NCBI RefSeq assembly: GCF_019976755.1
Contig: NZ_AP023441.1
Span: 1-64,000, forward strand
Direction of reading: 5' to 3'
DNA length: 64,000 bases
DNA from: Nostoc sp. MS1
GTDB lineage: Bacteria > Cyanobacteriota > Cyanobacteriia > Cyanobacteriales > Nostocaceae
Shown here in pieces: positions 7,314 to 16,851 of this stretch (the first letter of the stretch is position 1; each line of letters opens with the position of its first letter). The notes below the pieces were generated by a model. That model had not been told where the DNA came from. It ran no database searches and saw nothing but the letters and a program-made list of their open reading frames with translations. A program made the position numbers and the translations under genes.

Positions 7314-9687
7314 AAGGCCAGCGTGTAGTAGGTAAATCTGACTCATCTAGGGAAATTTCTGTACTCATGGATGAGTCATCTTGTTGTAATAAGCTTTTAT
7401 CTGTCTGAGTAATTATATTATCTGGTTGTGGGAAGTTTTTACTGGGTGAACTAGCCAATTGATCCAGGTCTGCTAAAACTGCTGTTGCCGACTGATATCT
7501 TTGTTTATAATCATCGCGTACCATTTTACTTAAAATTTGGGCAAAGCCTTGGCTAACAAATGCCTTATCGCTCCATTTAACTTCCTCATGATCATCTCTG
7601 GGCAGTTCATGGGGGACAACACCAGTTAAGGCTTTAATCGCAATCATCCCGACTGCATAGATATCACTATTATATTGAGGGCGACCGAAACATTGTTCAC
7701 TCGGTGCGTAACCCCTAGTTCCGATACCAATGGTAAAGGGTGTTTGTTCTTGATTTTCGGTTTGAGCTAAAGAAATTTCTTTAACTGCACCAAAGTCAAT
7801 CAATACTAGTTTATTATCTGAGTCTCTACGAATAATATTGCTGGGTTTAATATCTCGATGTATGACGCTATTTTCATGAACAAATACTAATATTTGCAAT
7901 AGTTCCCTGACAATAGCGATTACCTTATCTTCTATAACGCCTCTACCAGATGGCAATTCTTGGTTAAGCGGATGACCAATAATATATTCTTGTACTAAGT
8001 AAAACTCTGCATCTTGCTCAAAATAAGCTAAAAGTTGGGGAATTTGTGCGTGCGAACCCAATTTTTCTAATGTTTGTGCTTCTGAATTAAATAAACGCCT
8101 AGCTAATTCCAACCCCTTCGCCTCGGTGTTGCTTGGCTTTAATTGCTTAACTACACATCGTGGATTCCTTGGACGTTGGGTGTCTTCTGCAATATAGGTT
8201 TCGCTAAAGCCACCGTAACCAAGCACCTTAACTATTTTGTAGCGTCCACTGAGGATTTTTCCCGCTACTGCTATGTCTCGTTGTTGTAATAAATCTTGTA
8301 GTTCTTGTTGTTGGCTAATAATTTCTTGCACTACAGGAGAAGTTTTATATTTCTGAAAAACATCGACTATTTGTCGAGTTCTCACTTTTTCTCTAACTAT
8401 TTCAGTACCAAAATAAGATAATCCACAAAATGCGATCGCCAATATTGGTATAGCAGTGGGAAATAATAACTGTGCATAAATAAAGCTGACGTAACTAATA
8501 CTAGCCCAACCACTAGCTACAGCTAGACTTAACATCAATCTATTCCAGCCGCTTTTGCTTCTGGTAACAAGAAACGATGTTCCCCCAACCAACACCAACA
8601 CAAATACAGCTTGCAGGAATGGGCTTTTAATTGCTGGAGTGATCGCTTTGCCTTCTTTAAGAGTTGCGATCGCATTGGCGTGAATTTCTACTCCCGCCAT
8701 CTTCTGTGTAGATACAGCATCATTACCAACGGCTACAGCATGATAATCATTGCTTAACTGTGCGGTAGCGCCAATAATGACAATTTTGTTAGCAAATACT
8801 TTCCCTTGTTGCAAATAAGTATTCCAGTTTTGGGGGTCAAAGACATGCCATAAGGGAATCGGTTCAAATGTGCCATTAGGCCCCAAAAAATAGATGCGTT
8901 CACCTTTTAATTGTGGATACTTTACCTGGGCTGATTTTAAAGCTGCTGCTTCAAAAGATGCTACTTTATCTACCAAAATATCATCCGCACTCAAAGACTT
9001 GGCAAATTCACTAGCTAAACGATGTATTTTACCGTCTACTTCCAAGGGAAAGTTTACCGTACCTATTAACGCCCCAGTATCACGAAATTTTTCGTAGGGT
9101 AACATTAATTGAGTAACTGAACCAAAACGTGATTCTCTATCTTCGTATTGTGCGGCTAAAGTTACTTTGCTGCCATATTTTTGTAATACTGCTTGCAGTT
9201 GGCGATCGTCCTCATCACCATAGGCGCTAGGTAAATCAAAAATGACATCCAAAGCTACCGATTTAGCACCTGCCTGCATCAATTTTTCGATTACTTGAGC
9301 ATAGGTAGCACGCTTAAAAGGAAATTTACTCAGTGGTTCTAAGTAGGCGTACTTTTGTGGATCTGTTTTATAGTATTGTTCGGGTACTGATATGGAGTCC
9401 TCGTCAATTGCTAAAACCACTATGTCTTCTGGTGGAACAAGCGGCCCACGTATTTGAAAAAATGCACTCAGCACTTGATTTTCTAGCAATTGCACTATAC
9501 TCAAGCCAGAACTTGTCACCAAAGCCGCTCCTATTGTCAAAGCAAGATTGAGGAGGTTTCCTAAACGTACTAGACGCTGAGACTGACGTGCGGCGGCTGT
9601 CAAATTAGCTTTTGTTGTTTTAGTCGTAGCTATATTGGCAATAGATAGATATTTTTTATTGTCGTGTTTTGTCGGTTCATCTGCCAT
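7312..9687 (-). CDS. CHASE2-domain serine/threonine protein kinase
   Basis: A 791-residue sensor kinase. After one transmembrane segment (about 50-70) comes a CHASE2 extracytoplasmic sensory domain (about 70-345), containing PPEDIVVLAIDEDSI and a conserved IIGATAQ segment, then three closely spaced transmembrane helices (about 355-430). The C-terminal Hanks-type kinase (about 480-745) has a Gly loop GYGGFSETY near 486, catalytic HRDIKPSN near 608, DFGAVK and GTRGYAPSEQ. This order is typical of cyanobacterial membrane kinases that sense an unknown outside signal and phosphorylate cytosolic targets. No cognate partner lies next to it, and there is no strong ribosome binding site at the ATG. 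Confidence 0.92.
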   Translation of the reverse strand: MADEPTKHDNKKYLSIANIATTKTTKANLTAAARQSQRLVRLGNLLNLALTIGAALVTSSGLSIVQLLENQVLSAFFQIRGPLVPPEDIVVLAIDEDSISVPEQYYKTDPQKYAYLEPLSKFPFKRATYAQVIEKLMQAGAKSVALDVIFDLPSAYGDEDDRQLQAVLQKYGSKVTLAAQYEDRESRFGSVTQLMLPYEKFRDTGALIGTVNFPLEVDGKIHRLASEFAKSLSADDILVDKVASFEAAALKSAQVKYPQLKGERIYFLGPNGTFEPIPLWHVFDPQNWNTYLQQGKVFANKIVIIGATAQLSNDYHAVAVGNDAVSTQKMAGVEIHANAIATLKEGKAITPAIKSPFLQAVFVLVLVGGTSFLVTRSKSGWNRLMLSLAVASGWASISYVSFIYAQLLFPTAIPILAIAFCGLSYFGTEIVREKVRTRQIVDVFQKYKTSPVVQEIISQQQELQDLLQQRDIAVAGKILSGRYKIVKVLGYGGFSETYIAEDTQRPRNPRCVVKQLKPSNTEAKGLELARRLFNSEAQTLEKLGSHAQIPQLLAYFEQDAEFYLVQEYIIGHPLNQELPSGRGVIEDKVIAIVRELLQILVFVHENSVIHRDIKPSNIIRRDSDNKLVLIDFGAVKEISLAQTENQEQTPFTIGIGTRGYAPSEQCFGRPQYNSDIYAVGMIAIKALTGVVPHELPRDDHEEVKWSDKAFVSQGFAQILSKMVRDDYKQRYQSATAVLADLDQLASSPSKNFPQPDNIITQTDKSLLQQDDSSMSTEISLDESDLPTTRWP

Positions 9688-10481
9688 ATCATGTTAATAG
9701 TTACTTTAAGTACATTTTTTATTTATTTAGTTTCATTTATACTACAACTACACTAACATCAAGCCTTAGATGATAATCTTATACATTTGTAATCAAAATC
9801 TTATTCTGAAACAAACTTGTGTTAAACAAACTCAACTAAGCCAAGTTTATGAGAGAACTTAGTCAAGGAATGAGATATTAAACTCCGGCGGACTGAAAAT
9901 CTGTAATGAGAAGAGAAAATTTCTTTTTCCTCCTACTCTCTACTCCCCAGTTTCCAGCCAGAAAACAGAATTTTTCGTGCCTAGTTAGGGTATTTTCCCC
10001 TGAATGGCTAACTAAAAAAATTGCTGTTAACCTAGCTCATATCGAGTAGATAATACTAGGCTCAAGCTTCTTAGTCCTACTCTTGTGTCTATAGCGCTGA
10101 GACAAAACTCGTATATTTCACTAAACTTTATTGTTAATTGCAAAACCGATATATGGTAATTACCCATGCTCCTATCTTTAGACTTATGCCTTACCTCTTT
10201 AGAAGTAAAATTGATGGATGGATTTTGAAGCATCCTGTTACTAGGTCGATTTTATTGATAGATTTTGATTACAGGCTGTTTGTTATAGTATTGGGAGTTA
10301 AAATGTTTAACAACCAGCAGATAAATTCCTATGTTGTGACTAATTTTAGACATTGAAAGAGGTAAGATAAAAGCTATACATGCAAAGTTACACTAGAGTT
10401 ATTATTCAATTTATCAATTGAGAATTGCTATAATCTATTGTCCATTCTAAATTCTTTACTATATATTAGGTGTATTTTTCT
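9688..10481. promoter_or_regulatory. Long spacer upstream of the NYN gene, with a candidate promoter
   Basis: About 790 bp without a convincing gene. A perfect -10 hexamer TATAAT at 10429-10434 lies about 50 bp before the NYN start; the -35 is weak. The short frames 10027-10233 (-) and 10138-10356 (+) overlap each other and show no family features. Confidence 0.45.
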
Positions 10482-11009
10482 ATGGGTTCCCCAATGAATC
10501 GTCTGTCTATTTTTGTAGACGGAAACAATATGTTCTATGCTCAACAAAAAAATGGATGGTTTTTTGACCCCAGGCGGGTTTTAGAATACTTCAAAAACGA
10601 GCAATCAGAAACAACACTCATCAACGCATTTTGGTACACTGGTTTAAAAGACCCACAAGATCAACGAGGTTTTCGAGACGCGCTAATCAGCTTAGGATAT
10701 ACAGTTAGGACTAAAATACTTAAAGAATATTATGATGATTCATCTGGTCGTTACTCACAAAAAGCTAATCTCGATATTGAAATTGTTGTAGATATGTTTA
10801 ATACGGTAGACCAGTACGACCGAGTAGTTCTATTTAGTGGTGATGGAGATTTTGAAAGAGCAATTGAGTTATTACGTTCCAAAAATACACATATTACAGT
10901 AGTCTCAACAGAAGGAATGATAGCTAGAGAATTACGTAATGCTACGGATAGATATATAGACTTAAATGATATTAGAGACAGAATAGAAAAAGCAGACGGT
11001 AATATCTAA
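10482..11009 (+). CDS. NYN-domain (LabA/DUF88-like) protein
   Basis: A 175-residue PIN-like NYN domain protein. It shows the conserved acidic pattern IFVDGNNMFY (Asp13), KANLDIEIVVDMF, and VVLFSGDGDFERAIELL, which in this fold bind a metal and suggest an RNase-type active site. LabA homologues in cyanobacteria are linked to circadian output, but this protein is not necessarily LabA itself. The ATG at 10482 and another at 10494 are both possible; a GTG at 10470 adds only four residues. It precedes leuA by 83 bp on the same strand without a clear terminator. Confidence 0.82.
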   Translation: MGSPMNRLSIFVDGNNMFYAQQKNGWFFDPRRVLEYFKNEQSETTLINAFWYTGLKDPQDQRGFRDALISLGYTVRTKILKEYYDDSSGRYSQKANLDIEIVVDMFNTVDQYDRVVLFSGDGDFERAIELLRSKNTHITVVSTEGMIARELRNATDRYIDLNDIRDRIEKADGNI

Positions 11010-11092
11010 GTCATTATTTACAAAATTAAAACTACAAAAACTTAGTTCCTAGATATTTAAAACAAAAAGTCCCACTAAACAAAATAGCCAAT

Positions 11093-12688
11093 ATGACAAA
11101 TAATCCAGAAAGAATCATTATCTTTGATACAACGCTCCGCGATGGTGAACAGTGTCCAGGTGCAACACTCAACATAGATGAAAAATTAGCGATCGCCAAA
11201 CAATTAGCCCGATTAGGTGTAGATATAATTGAGGCAGGTTTTGCGTTTGCCAGCCCTGGAGATTTTGAAGCTGTTAGTAAAATTGCCCAAACTGTAGGTA
11301 CACAAACAGGCCCCGTAATTTGTAGTTTGGCCAGGGCAAGGCATGATGATATTAAAGCCGCAGCCGAAGCCATTAAACCAGCCGCTAAAGGCAGAATCCA
11401 CACCTTTATTGCTACCTCTGATATTCACCTGAAGTATAAGTTGAAGAAAACCAGACCAGAAGTGATTGCGATCGCTGAGGAAATGGTAGCTTATGCTAAG
11501 AGTTTCACCGATGATATAGAATTTTCCCCAGAAGACGCGGGACGTTCTGACCCTGAATTTTTGTATCAGGTATTGGAGAGAGCGATCGCCGCAGGTGCAA
11601 CAACAATTAACATTCCCGACACCGTTGGTTACACCACACCTAGCGAATTTGGGGCAATAATTAAAGGCATCAAAGAAAATGTCCCTAACATCGACCAAGC
11701 AATTATTTCCGTTCACGGACACAATGATTTAGGCTTGGCAGTTGCCAACTTCTTAGAAGCAGTAAAAAATGGTGCAAGACAGTTAGAATGTACCATCAAC
11801 GGCATTGGTGAACGGGCAGGAAATGCCGCTTTAGAAGAATTAGTTATGGCGTTACATGTGCGCCGCCAATATTATAATCCCTTCTTAGGTAGACCAGCAG
11901 ATTCGGAAGAACCATTAACAAATATCGACACCAAGCAAATCTATAAAACCTCACGCTTGGTTTCTAACTTAACAGGAATGTTAGTCCAACCCAATAAAGC
12001 GATCGTTGGCGCTAACGCCTTCGCCCATGAATCAGGTATTCACCAAGATGGGGTATTAAAAAATAAACTCACCTACGAAATCATGGATGCCCAATTGATT
12101 GGCTTAACAGACAATCAAATAGTCTTAGGCAAACATTCGGGACGGAATGCTTTCCGTACCCGCTTGAAAGAATTAGGCTTTGAACTATCAGAAACCGAGT
12201 TAAATAAAGCCTTCGTCAGATTTAAAGAAGTAGCTGATAAAAAGAAAGAAATTTCTGATTGGGATTTAGAAGCAATTGTCAACGACGAAATCCAACAAGC
12301 CCCCGATTTATTCAAGGTTGAACTGGTACAAGTTTCCTGCGGTAGTAATGCGCGTCCCACAGCAACAGTCACCCTCCGCACCCCAGACGGTGAAGAACTC
12401 ACAGACGCAGCCATCGGTACGGGGCCAGTAGACGCAGTTTATAAAGCAATTAACCGCGTTGTGAATGTTCCTAACCAATTAATTGAATTTTCTGTGCAGT
12501 CAGTAACAGGAGGCATAGATGCACTTGGCGAAGTTACCATCCGCCTACGGTATGAATCGAGAGTATTTTCCGGTCATGCAGCTAACACAGATATTATAGT
12601 AGCTTCCGCGCAAGCATACGTTAACGCCCTCAATCGTCTATACGCAGCCTTGCAAACTCAGGATAAGCAGACGGAAGTTACAGCATAG
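11093..12688 (+). CDS. leuA: 2-isopropylmalate synthase
   Basis: First committed step of leucine synthesis: condenses acetyl-CoA with 2-oxoisovalerate. The 531-residue protein has the HMGL-like TIM barrel with IIFDTTLRDGEQCPGATL at the N-terminus, HGHNDLGLAVAN with metal-binding histidines, and NGIGERAGNAALEE. A C-terminal LeuA regulatory domain (about 400-515) that senses leucine follows. Length and both signature motifs fit LeuA type 1. A strong intrinsic terminator sits immediately after the stop, so dapF-like expression downstream is probably separate or attenuated. Confidence 0.97.
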   Translation: MTNNPERIIIFDTTLRDGEQCPGATLNIDEKLAIAKQLARLGVDIIEAGFAFASPGDFEAVSKIAQTVGTQTGPVICSLARARHDDIKAAAEAIKPAAKGRIHTFIATSDIHLKYKLKKTRPEVIAIAEEMVAYAKSFTDDIEFSPEDAGRSDPEFLYQVLERAIAAGATTINIPDTVGYTTPSEFGAIIKGIKENVPNIDQAIISVHGHNDLGLAVANFLEAVKNGARQLECTINGIGERAGNAALEELVMALHVRRQYYNPFLGRPADSEEPLTNIDTKQIYKTSRLVSNLTGMLVQPNKAIVGANAFAHESGIHQDGVLKNKLTYEIMDAQLIGLTDNQIVLGKHSGRNAFRTRLKELGFELSETELNKAFVRFKEVADKKKEISDWDLEAIVNDEIQQAPDLFKVELVQVSCGSNARPTATVTLRTPDGEELTDAAIGTGPVDAVYKAINRVVNVPNQLIEFSVQSVTGGIDALGEVTIRLRYESRVFSGHAANTDIIVASAQAYVNALNRLYAALQTQDKQTEVTA

Positions 12689-12698
12689 AAATTAAACA

Positions 12699-12734
12699 AA
12701 ACCCAATTCGCCAATGAGTTGGGTTTATTTTTTC
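12699..12734 (+). terminator. Intrinsic terminator after leuA
   Basis: AAACCCAA (12699-12706) pairs perfectly with TTGGGTTT (12719-12726), followed by ATTTTTTCTC. The hairpin overlaps the alternative upstream ATG (12714) of the next frame, which supports the later start at 12756 for that gene. Confidence 0.88.
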
Positions 12735-12755
12735 TCTTATCACAAGCTTTCACAG

Positions 12756-13595
12756 ATGAAGTTTTATAAATATCATGCCTTGGGTAACGACTATTTAGTA
12801 ATCAATCCCCAAGATTTATCATTTGCACTTACCCCCGAAAAAATTAAGATAATATGCGATCGCAACTTTGGCATTGGCTCTGATGGTATTTTGTTGGGGC
12901 CGTTAGAGTCAAAAACAGCAGAATTTGCATTACGCATTTTCAACCCAGACGGAAGTGAAGCGGAAAAAAGTGGTAATGGACTGCGAATTTTCTCCCGTTA
13001 TTTATGGGATATGGGGCTAGTTAACGACAAACCTTTCTCAATAGAAACCGTAGGTGGAATCGTTAAATCAGTTATCCAAGACGCGGGAAAAACTGTTCAG
13101 GTAGAGATGGGGAAAGTTAGCTTTTGGAGTAGTGATATTCCCGTAGTGGGAGATAAGCGAGAAGTAATTCAAGAACCAATCAATGTTGGCGATGAAACTT
13201 TTACATTTTGTGCAGCAACAATTGGTAATCCCCATTGTGTAATTCCTTTAGAAGAAGTTCGTTCCGACATTGCTAGAAAGTATGGGTCAATATTAGAAAC
13301 TCATCCCTTTTTTCCCAATCGAACTAATGTTCAATTTATGAAAGTTATTAATAGGAATACCATTCAAATTGAAATTTGGGAAAGAGGTGCTGGCTATACT
13401 CTAGCTTCAGGTAGTAGTAGCAGTGCGGCGGCGGCTGTCGCGCATAAACTAGGTTTGTGTGATGCTTTTATTACTGTAAAAATGCCTGGGGGAGAAATAT
13501 TAATTCAAGTAAGCGAGGATTTTACTATCTCTATGACTGGTTCTGTTACGAAAGTAGCCCAAGGAGAATTATCAGCAGAAATATTTACAGGCTAA
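12756..13595 (+). CDS. DapF-like protein lacking both catalytic cysteines
   Basis: A 279-residue member of the diaminopimelate epimerase fold, with both homologous halves and the family motifs KYHALGNDYLVI, NPDGSEAE, TIGNPHCVI and ERGAG. Canonical DapF uses two cysteines (..CGNG.. and ..ACGTG..) as acid/base pair. Here they are Ser72 (KSGNGLR) and Ser218 (ASGSSSS), and the usual Glu of ERGAGET is Tyr214. So it is unlikely to be an ordinary DAP epimerase, and an ordinary dapF should exist elsewhere in the genome. It may act on another substrate or have a non-catalytic role. The start is at MKFYKYHALG; an upstream ATG at 12714 lies in the leuA terminator. The next gene, recQ, follows by 85 bp. 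Confidence 0.85.
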   Translation: MKFYKYHALGNDYLVINPQDLSFALTPEKIKIICDRNFGIGSDGILLGPLESKTAEFALRIFNPDGSEAEKSGNGLRIFSRYLWDMGLVNDKPFSIETVGGIVKSVIQDAGKTVQVEMGKVSFWSSDIPVVGDKREVIQEPINVGDETFTFCAATIGNPHCVIPLEEVRSDIARKYGSILETHPFFPNRTNVQFMKVINRNTIQIEIWERGAGYTLASGSSSSAAAAVAHKLGLCDAFITVKMPGGEILIQVSEDFTISMTGSVTKVAQGELSAEIFTG

Positions 13596-13680
13596 ACTTT
13601 CATAAACATCTGATAAAATTACTGAACCAATAACTACGCAGTAGAGTGTAAATTCAAAAATATTGCATCTACTACTGTTT

Positions 13681-15123
13681 ATGAATGCTCACAAAACAAA
13701 AGCTTGGGAAGAAGTTCGGACTACTTTTCAAAAAATTTGGGGTTATGAAGATTTCCGTCCGCCACAAGGAGAAATTGTTAGCAGTTTATTATCCCAAAAA
13801 GATGCACTAATTATTATGCCAACCGGGGGCGGTAAATCAATTTGTTTCCAACTACCTGCACTGCTACAGACAGGGCTGACTTTGGTAGTTTCTCCGTTGG
13901 TGGCTTTGATGGAGAATCAAGTGCAAGAATTACACCAACGCCAACAAAAAGCCGCATTACTGCACAGTGAATTATCAACATCTCAACGCCGTGCAACACT
14001 ACAAGCATTAGAAAAACAACAGCTAAGATTACTATACCTATCTCCCGAAACTTTATTAAGTCCACCAGTTTGGGAAAGATTATGTCAGCCGCAAATACAA
14101 ATCAACGGCTTAATTTTGGATGAAGCCCATTGTTTAGTACAGTGGGGTGAAACCTTTCGCCCAGCTTACCGCAGATTAGGGGCGGTTAGACCTGCTTTAC
14201 TCAAACATAAGCCACCAGGAACCAAAATCAGCATCGCCGCATTTACCGCCACGGCTGACCCTACAGCGCAAAAAACGATTCAAACAGTTTTACAATTACA
14301 ACAACCAGAAATATTTCGCCTCAATCCTTATCGTCCTAATTTGCAGCCTACAGTCCGCATCGCTTGGACTCCAAGGGGTAGAAAACAGCAATTAATCAAA
14401 TTTATTCAAAATCGACCCCAACAGGCTGGGTTAATTTACGTTCGTACAAGGCGAGATAGTGAAGATTTAGCAGCTTGGTTATCCCAGATGGGTTACGCCA
14501 CTGCTAGTTATCATGCAGGGTTAGGTGCAACAGAACGCCGAGAGGTAGAAAATCAATGGTTAGGGGGGAAAATCCCTTTTGTGGTGTGTACCTGTGCTTT
14601 TGGTATGGGGATAAATAAACCGAACGTTCGGTGGGTCATCCACTATCACGCACCGCACCTATTATCTGAATATGTGCAAGAAATCGGTCGTGCGGGAAGG
14701 GATGGTAAACCAGCCGAGGCGTTGACTTTGGTGAGTGAACCTACAGGGTGGTTAGATTCTGAGGATAAACAAAGGCAAGAATTTTTTCAGGAAAAAATGC
14801 GATCGCAACAACAAAAAGCCCAGCAATTAATCAAAAAACTGCCACAGCAAGGAGAAATTAACGCTGTTACCAAACAATTTCCTGATAGTGCTGTAGCCCT
14901 AGCTTTACTTCATAGTAGTGGTCAATTAAACTGGCTTGACCCATTCAATTACAAAATAGAATACAAAGCCAAAAGTCAGCCATCAACACAACTACACGCT
15001 ACTAAACAAATGACTCAATATCTCAACACTAAACAATGTCGTTGGCAATTCTTATTAAATGCTTTTGGGTTTACGCAAGAAGCTGCGAACTGGCGTTGTG
15101 GACATTGCGATAATTGCCGTTAA
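13681..15123 (+). CDS. RecQ-family ATP-dependent DNA helicase
   Basis: A 480-residue 3'-5' DNA helicase of the RecQ type. Walker A PTGGGKS (47-53), DEAH box (147-150), AFTATAD motif III and QEIGRAGRDG motif VI are all present. The C-terminus has the RecQ zinc-binding pattern, CRWQFLLNAFG then CGHCDNC, and ends there. The winged-helix and HRDC domains of long RecQ proteins are missing, so this is a short-form RecQ, as often found next to a longer paralogue. The ATG at 13681 is chosen; a TTG at 13663 would add six residues. It is convergent with the Uma2 gene. Confidence 0.9.
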   Translation: MNAHKTKAWEEVRTTFQKIWGYEDFRPPQGEIVSSLLSQKDALIIMPTGGGKSICFQLPALLQTGLTLVVSPLVALMENQVQELHQRQQKAALLHSELSTSQRRATLQALEKQQLRLLYLSPETLLSPPVWERLCQPQIQINGLILDEAHCLVQWGETFRPAYRRLGAVRPALLKHKPPGTKISIAAFTATADPTAQKTIQTVLQLQQPEIFRLNPYRPNLQPTVRIAWTPRGRKQQLIKFIQNRPQQAGLIYVRTRRDSEDLAAWLSQMGYATASYHAGLGATERREVENQWLGGKIPFVVCTCAFGMGINKPNVRWVIHYHAPHLLSEYVQEIGRAGRDGKPAEALTLVSEPTGWLDSEDKQRQEFFQEKMRSQQQKAQQLIKKLPQQGEINAVTKQFPDSAVALALLHSSGQLNWLDPFNYKIEYKAKSQPSTQLHATKQMTQYLNTKQCRWQFLLNAFGFTQEAANWRCGHCDNCR

Positions 15124-15162
15124 TGGGTTGACTTGTTATTACACTCTATACTGTAGATAATT

Positions 15163-15750
15163 TTATGTGTTACTTTCTTCGGCTGTGAGTATTTGCTCTG
15201 CTGTTAAGTTTAATTGAGGAAAAATAGTAGAAACGATTAATGTATTTCCTGTAAATATACTTTCTTCATAAAACCCATCTACTAACGTTAGTAAAGTAAT
15301 CTTGTCTTTTTGGGGGTCAACAATCCAATATTCTGCAATTCCCCTAGCAGCATACTCAGAACGTTTGTAGCGGTAGTCACGGTCTTCATTTGCTTTGCCT
15401 GGAGAAACTACTTCCACAACTAGCGCTGGCGGCGGCATATCTAAGGTAATAGTGGATCTAGTAGCGCCTTGTAAAGCTTTTGCTAGTTCTTCTGTTAACA
15501 CTACTAAGTCAGGAACGCGAGTTGTAGCACGAGAACCACACACGACAATTTCAGCTTTGTTACTGACTCGATTGAACGGAATGAACTTGAGGAAATTTAC
15601 CAGCAAAAACAGAGATATTTGTACATTTATTGGGCTTTCAGGAGGCATTTCAATTAATTCTCCTGCTACCAGTTCATACTGGCGATCGCTTCCATCGTCA
15701 TATTTCAAATATTCCTCAAGCGTTAATTTTTTTCTGGTGATTGAGGTCAT
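15163..15750 (-). CDS. Uma2-family (DUF820) PD-(D/E)XK protein
   Basis: A 195-residue member of the Uma2/DUF820 family, which is greatly expanded in cyanobacteria and has a restriction-endonuclease-like fold. It shows KLTLEEYLKYDDGSDRQYELVAGEL, the core RVPDLVVL and VVEVVSPG, and EYWIVDP, i.e. the expected acidic active-site positions. Its biological role is unknown for most members; links with transposons and defence have been suggested. It lies 108 bp downstream of pheS on the same strand, beyond a hairpin. Confidence 0.85.
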   Translation of the reverse strand: MTSITRKKLTLEEYLKYDDGSDRQYELVAGELIEMPPESPINVQISLFLLVNFLKFIPFNRVSNKAEIVVCGSRATTRVPDLVVLTEELAKALQGATRSTITLDMPPPALVVEVVSPGKANEDRDYRYKRSEYAARGIAEYWIVDPQKDKITLLTLVDGFYEESIFTGNTLIVSTIFPQLNLTAEQILTAEESNT

Positions 15751-15822
15751 ATTTCATGGAGTTAATTTGCATAGTGCTATTTTAACTATTCCTATTGCCT
15801 AAAATCCCTATTCATAGTAAGT

Positions 15823-15839
15823 GGTGGGCATTGCCCACC
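15823..15839. repeat. Short perfect inverted repeat after pheS
   Basis: GGTGGGCA and TGCCCACC are separated by a single T. The element is related to the GGGTGGGCAGTGC-type repeat at 4612 and could end pheS transcripts or act as a dispersed palindrome. Confidence 0.55.
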
Positions 15840-15858
15840 CTACAAAAATTACCAACTC

Positions 15859-16851
15859 TTAAAACTGCTTTAAAAAGCGTAAATCGCTGGTATATAAACG
15901 ACGAATATCATCGATTTGGTGTAACACCATTGCAAAACGTTCTACACCAAAACCAGCCGCAAAACCAGTGTAAATTTCTGGGTCATAACCTACAGATTTC
16001 ATCACATTTGGATCAACCATCCCGCAACCCATCACCTCTAACCAGCGCCCATTCCACTGCAAATCTACCTCAGCCGAAGGTTCGGTAAAGGGGAAATAAC
16101 TGGCGCGGAAACGAATTGGTAACTCACCAAACATTGCTTGTAAGAACACCTTAATAGTGCCTTTGAGGTCGGTAAAAGTTAATCCTTCATCAATTGCTAA
16201 CAGTTCAATTTGATGGAAAACTGCGGAGTGGGTAGCATCAACATTATCCCGCCGATACACTCGCCCTGGAGCCACAATGTGAATCGGTGGTTCCTCTTTT
16301 TCCATGTAACGAATTTGTACCGATGAGGTATGAGTACGTAAGAGATTACCATCTGGGAGGTAGAAGGTATCCTGCATATCACGGGCTGGGTGGTCTGGTG
16401 GGGTGTTGAGAGCTTCAAAATTATAGTAATCTGTCTCCATCTCAAACCCTTGCGCCACGGTGTAACCCAAGCCGACAAAGATATCTAGCGCCCGGTCGAT
16501 AATGCCATTTAGGGGATGAATCCGACCTTGGGGGCGGTAAATTCCCGGCATGGTGACATCAAGAGTTTCTGCGTCTAACTGCGCCTGAATTTGGGCAGAT
16601 TCTAGGGTGGCGCGTTGCTGGTCTAAACTAGCTTGTAGGGCTTCCTTGACCGTGTTGGCGATCGCTCCAATTTTTGGTCTTTCCTCTGCACTCATCTGCC
16701 CCATACTCCGCAGCAACGCCCCCAGTTGCCCTTTTTTACCCAGATAATTAACCCTGAGTTCCTCCAGACGTTCGAGGGTATTGGCGGCGGCGATCGCCTC
16801 TTCTCCTTCCTGCCGCAATGCTAAAAGTTGAGCTTCTAAGTTGCTAGTCAT
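15859..16851 (-). CDS. pheS: Phenylalanyl-tRNA synthetase alpha subunit
   Basis: Catalytic subunit of the (alpha-beta)2 enzyme that charges tRNA-Phe. The 330-residue length is standard. An N-terminal coiled-coil arm (about 1-90, with VNYLGKKGQLGALLRSMG) is followed by the class II core: motif 2 VYRRDNVDATHSAVFHQIE and motif 3 GFAAGFGVERFAM. The beta subunit gene pheT is not nearby, as is common in cyanobacteria. The start codon and the first codons (M-T-S) lie within a TAGTCAT-type heptamer array, and no ribosome binding site precedes it. The gene is divergent from surE. Confidence 0.97.
   Translation of the reverse strand: MTSNLEAQLLALRQEGEEAIAAANTLERLEELRVNYLGKKGQLGALLRSMGQMSAEERPKIGAIANTVKEALQASLDQQRATLESAQIQAQLDAETLDVTMPGIYRPQGRIHPLNGIIDRALDIFVGLGYTVAQGFEMETDYYNFEALNTPPDHPARDMQDTFYLPDGNLLRTHTSSVQIRYMEKEEPPIHIVAPGRVYRRDNVDATHSAVFHQIELLAIDEGLTFTDLKGTIKVFLQAMFGELPIRFRASYFPFTEPSAEVDLQWNGRWLEVMGCGMVDPNVMKSVGYDPEIYTGFAAGFGVERFAMVLHQIDDIRRLYTSDLRFLKQF

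Noticed and set aside
10027..10356. Two overlapping frames (minus 10027-10233, plus 10138-10356)
   Set aside because: Overlap each other on opposite strands in AT-rich spacer, without ribosome binding sites or recognisable motifs.
11032..11722. Antisense frames over leuA
   Set aside because: Shadows of a strongly conserved gene on the plus strand.
12714..12755. Earlier start of the DapF-like gene
   Set aside because: The upstream ATG lies in the arm and loop of the leuA terminator, and the family start is MKFYKYHALG.
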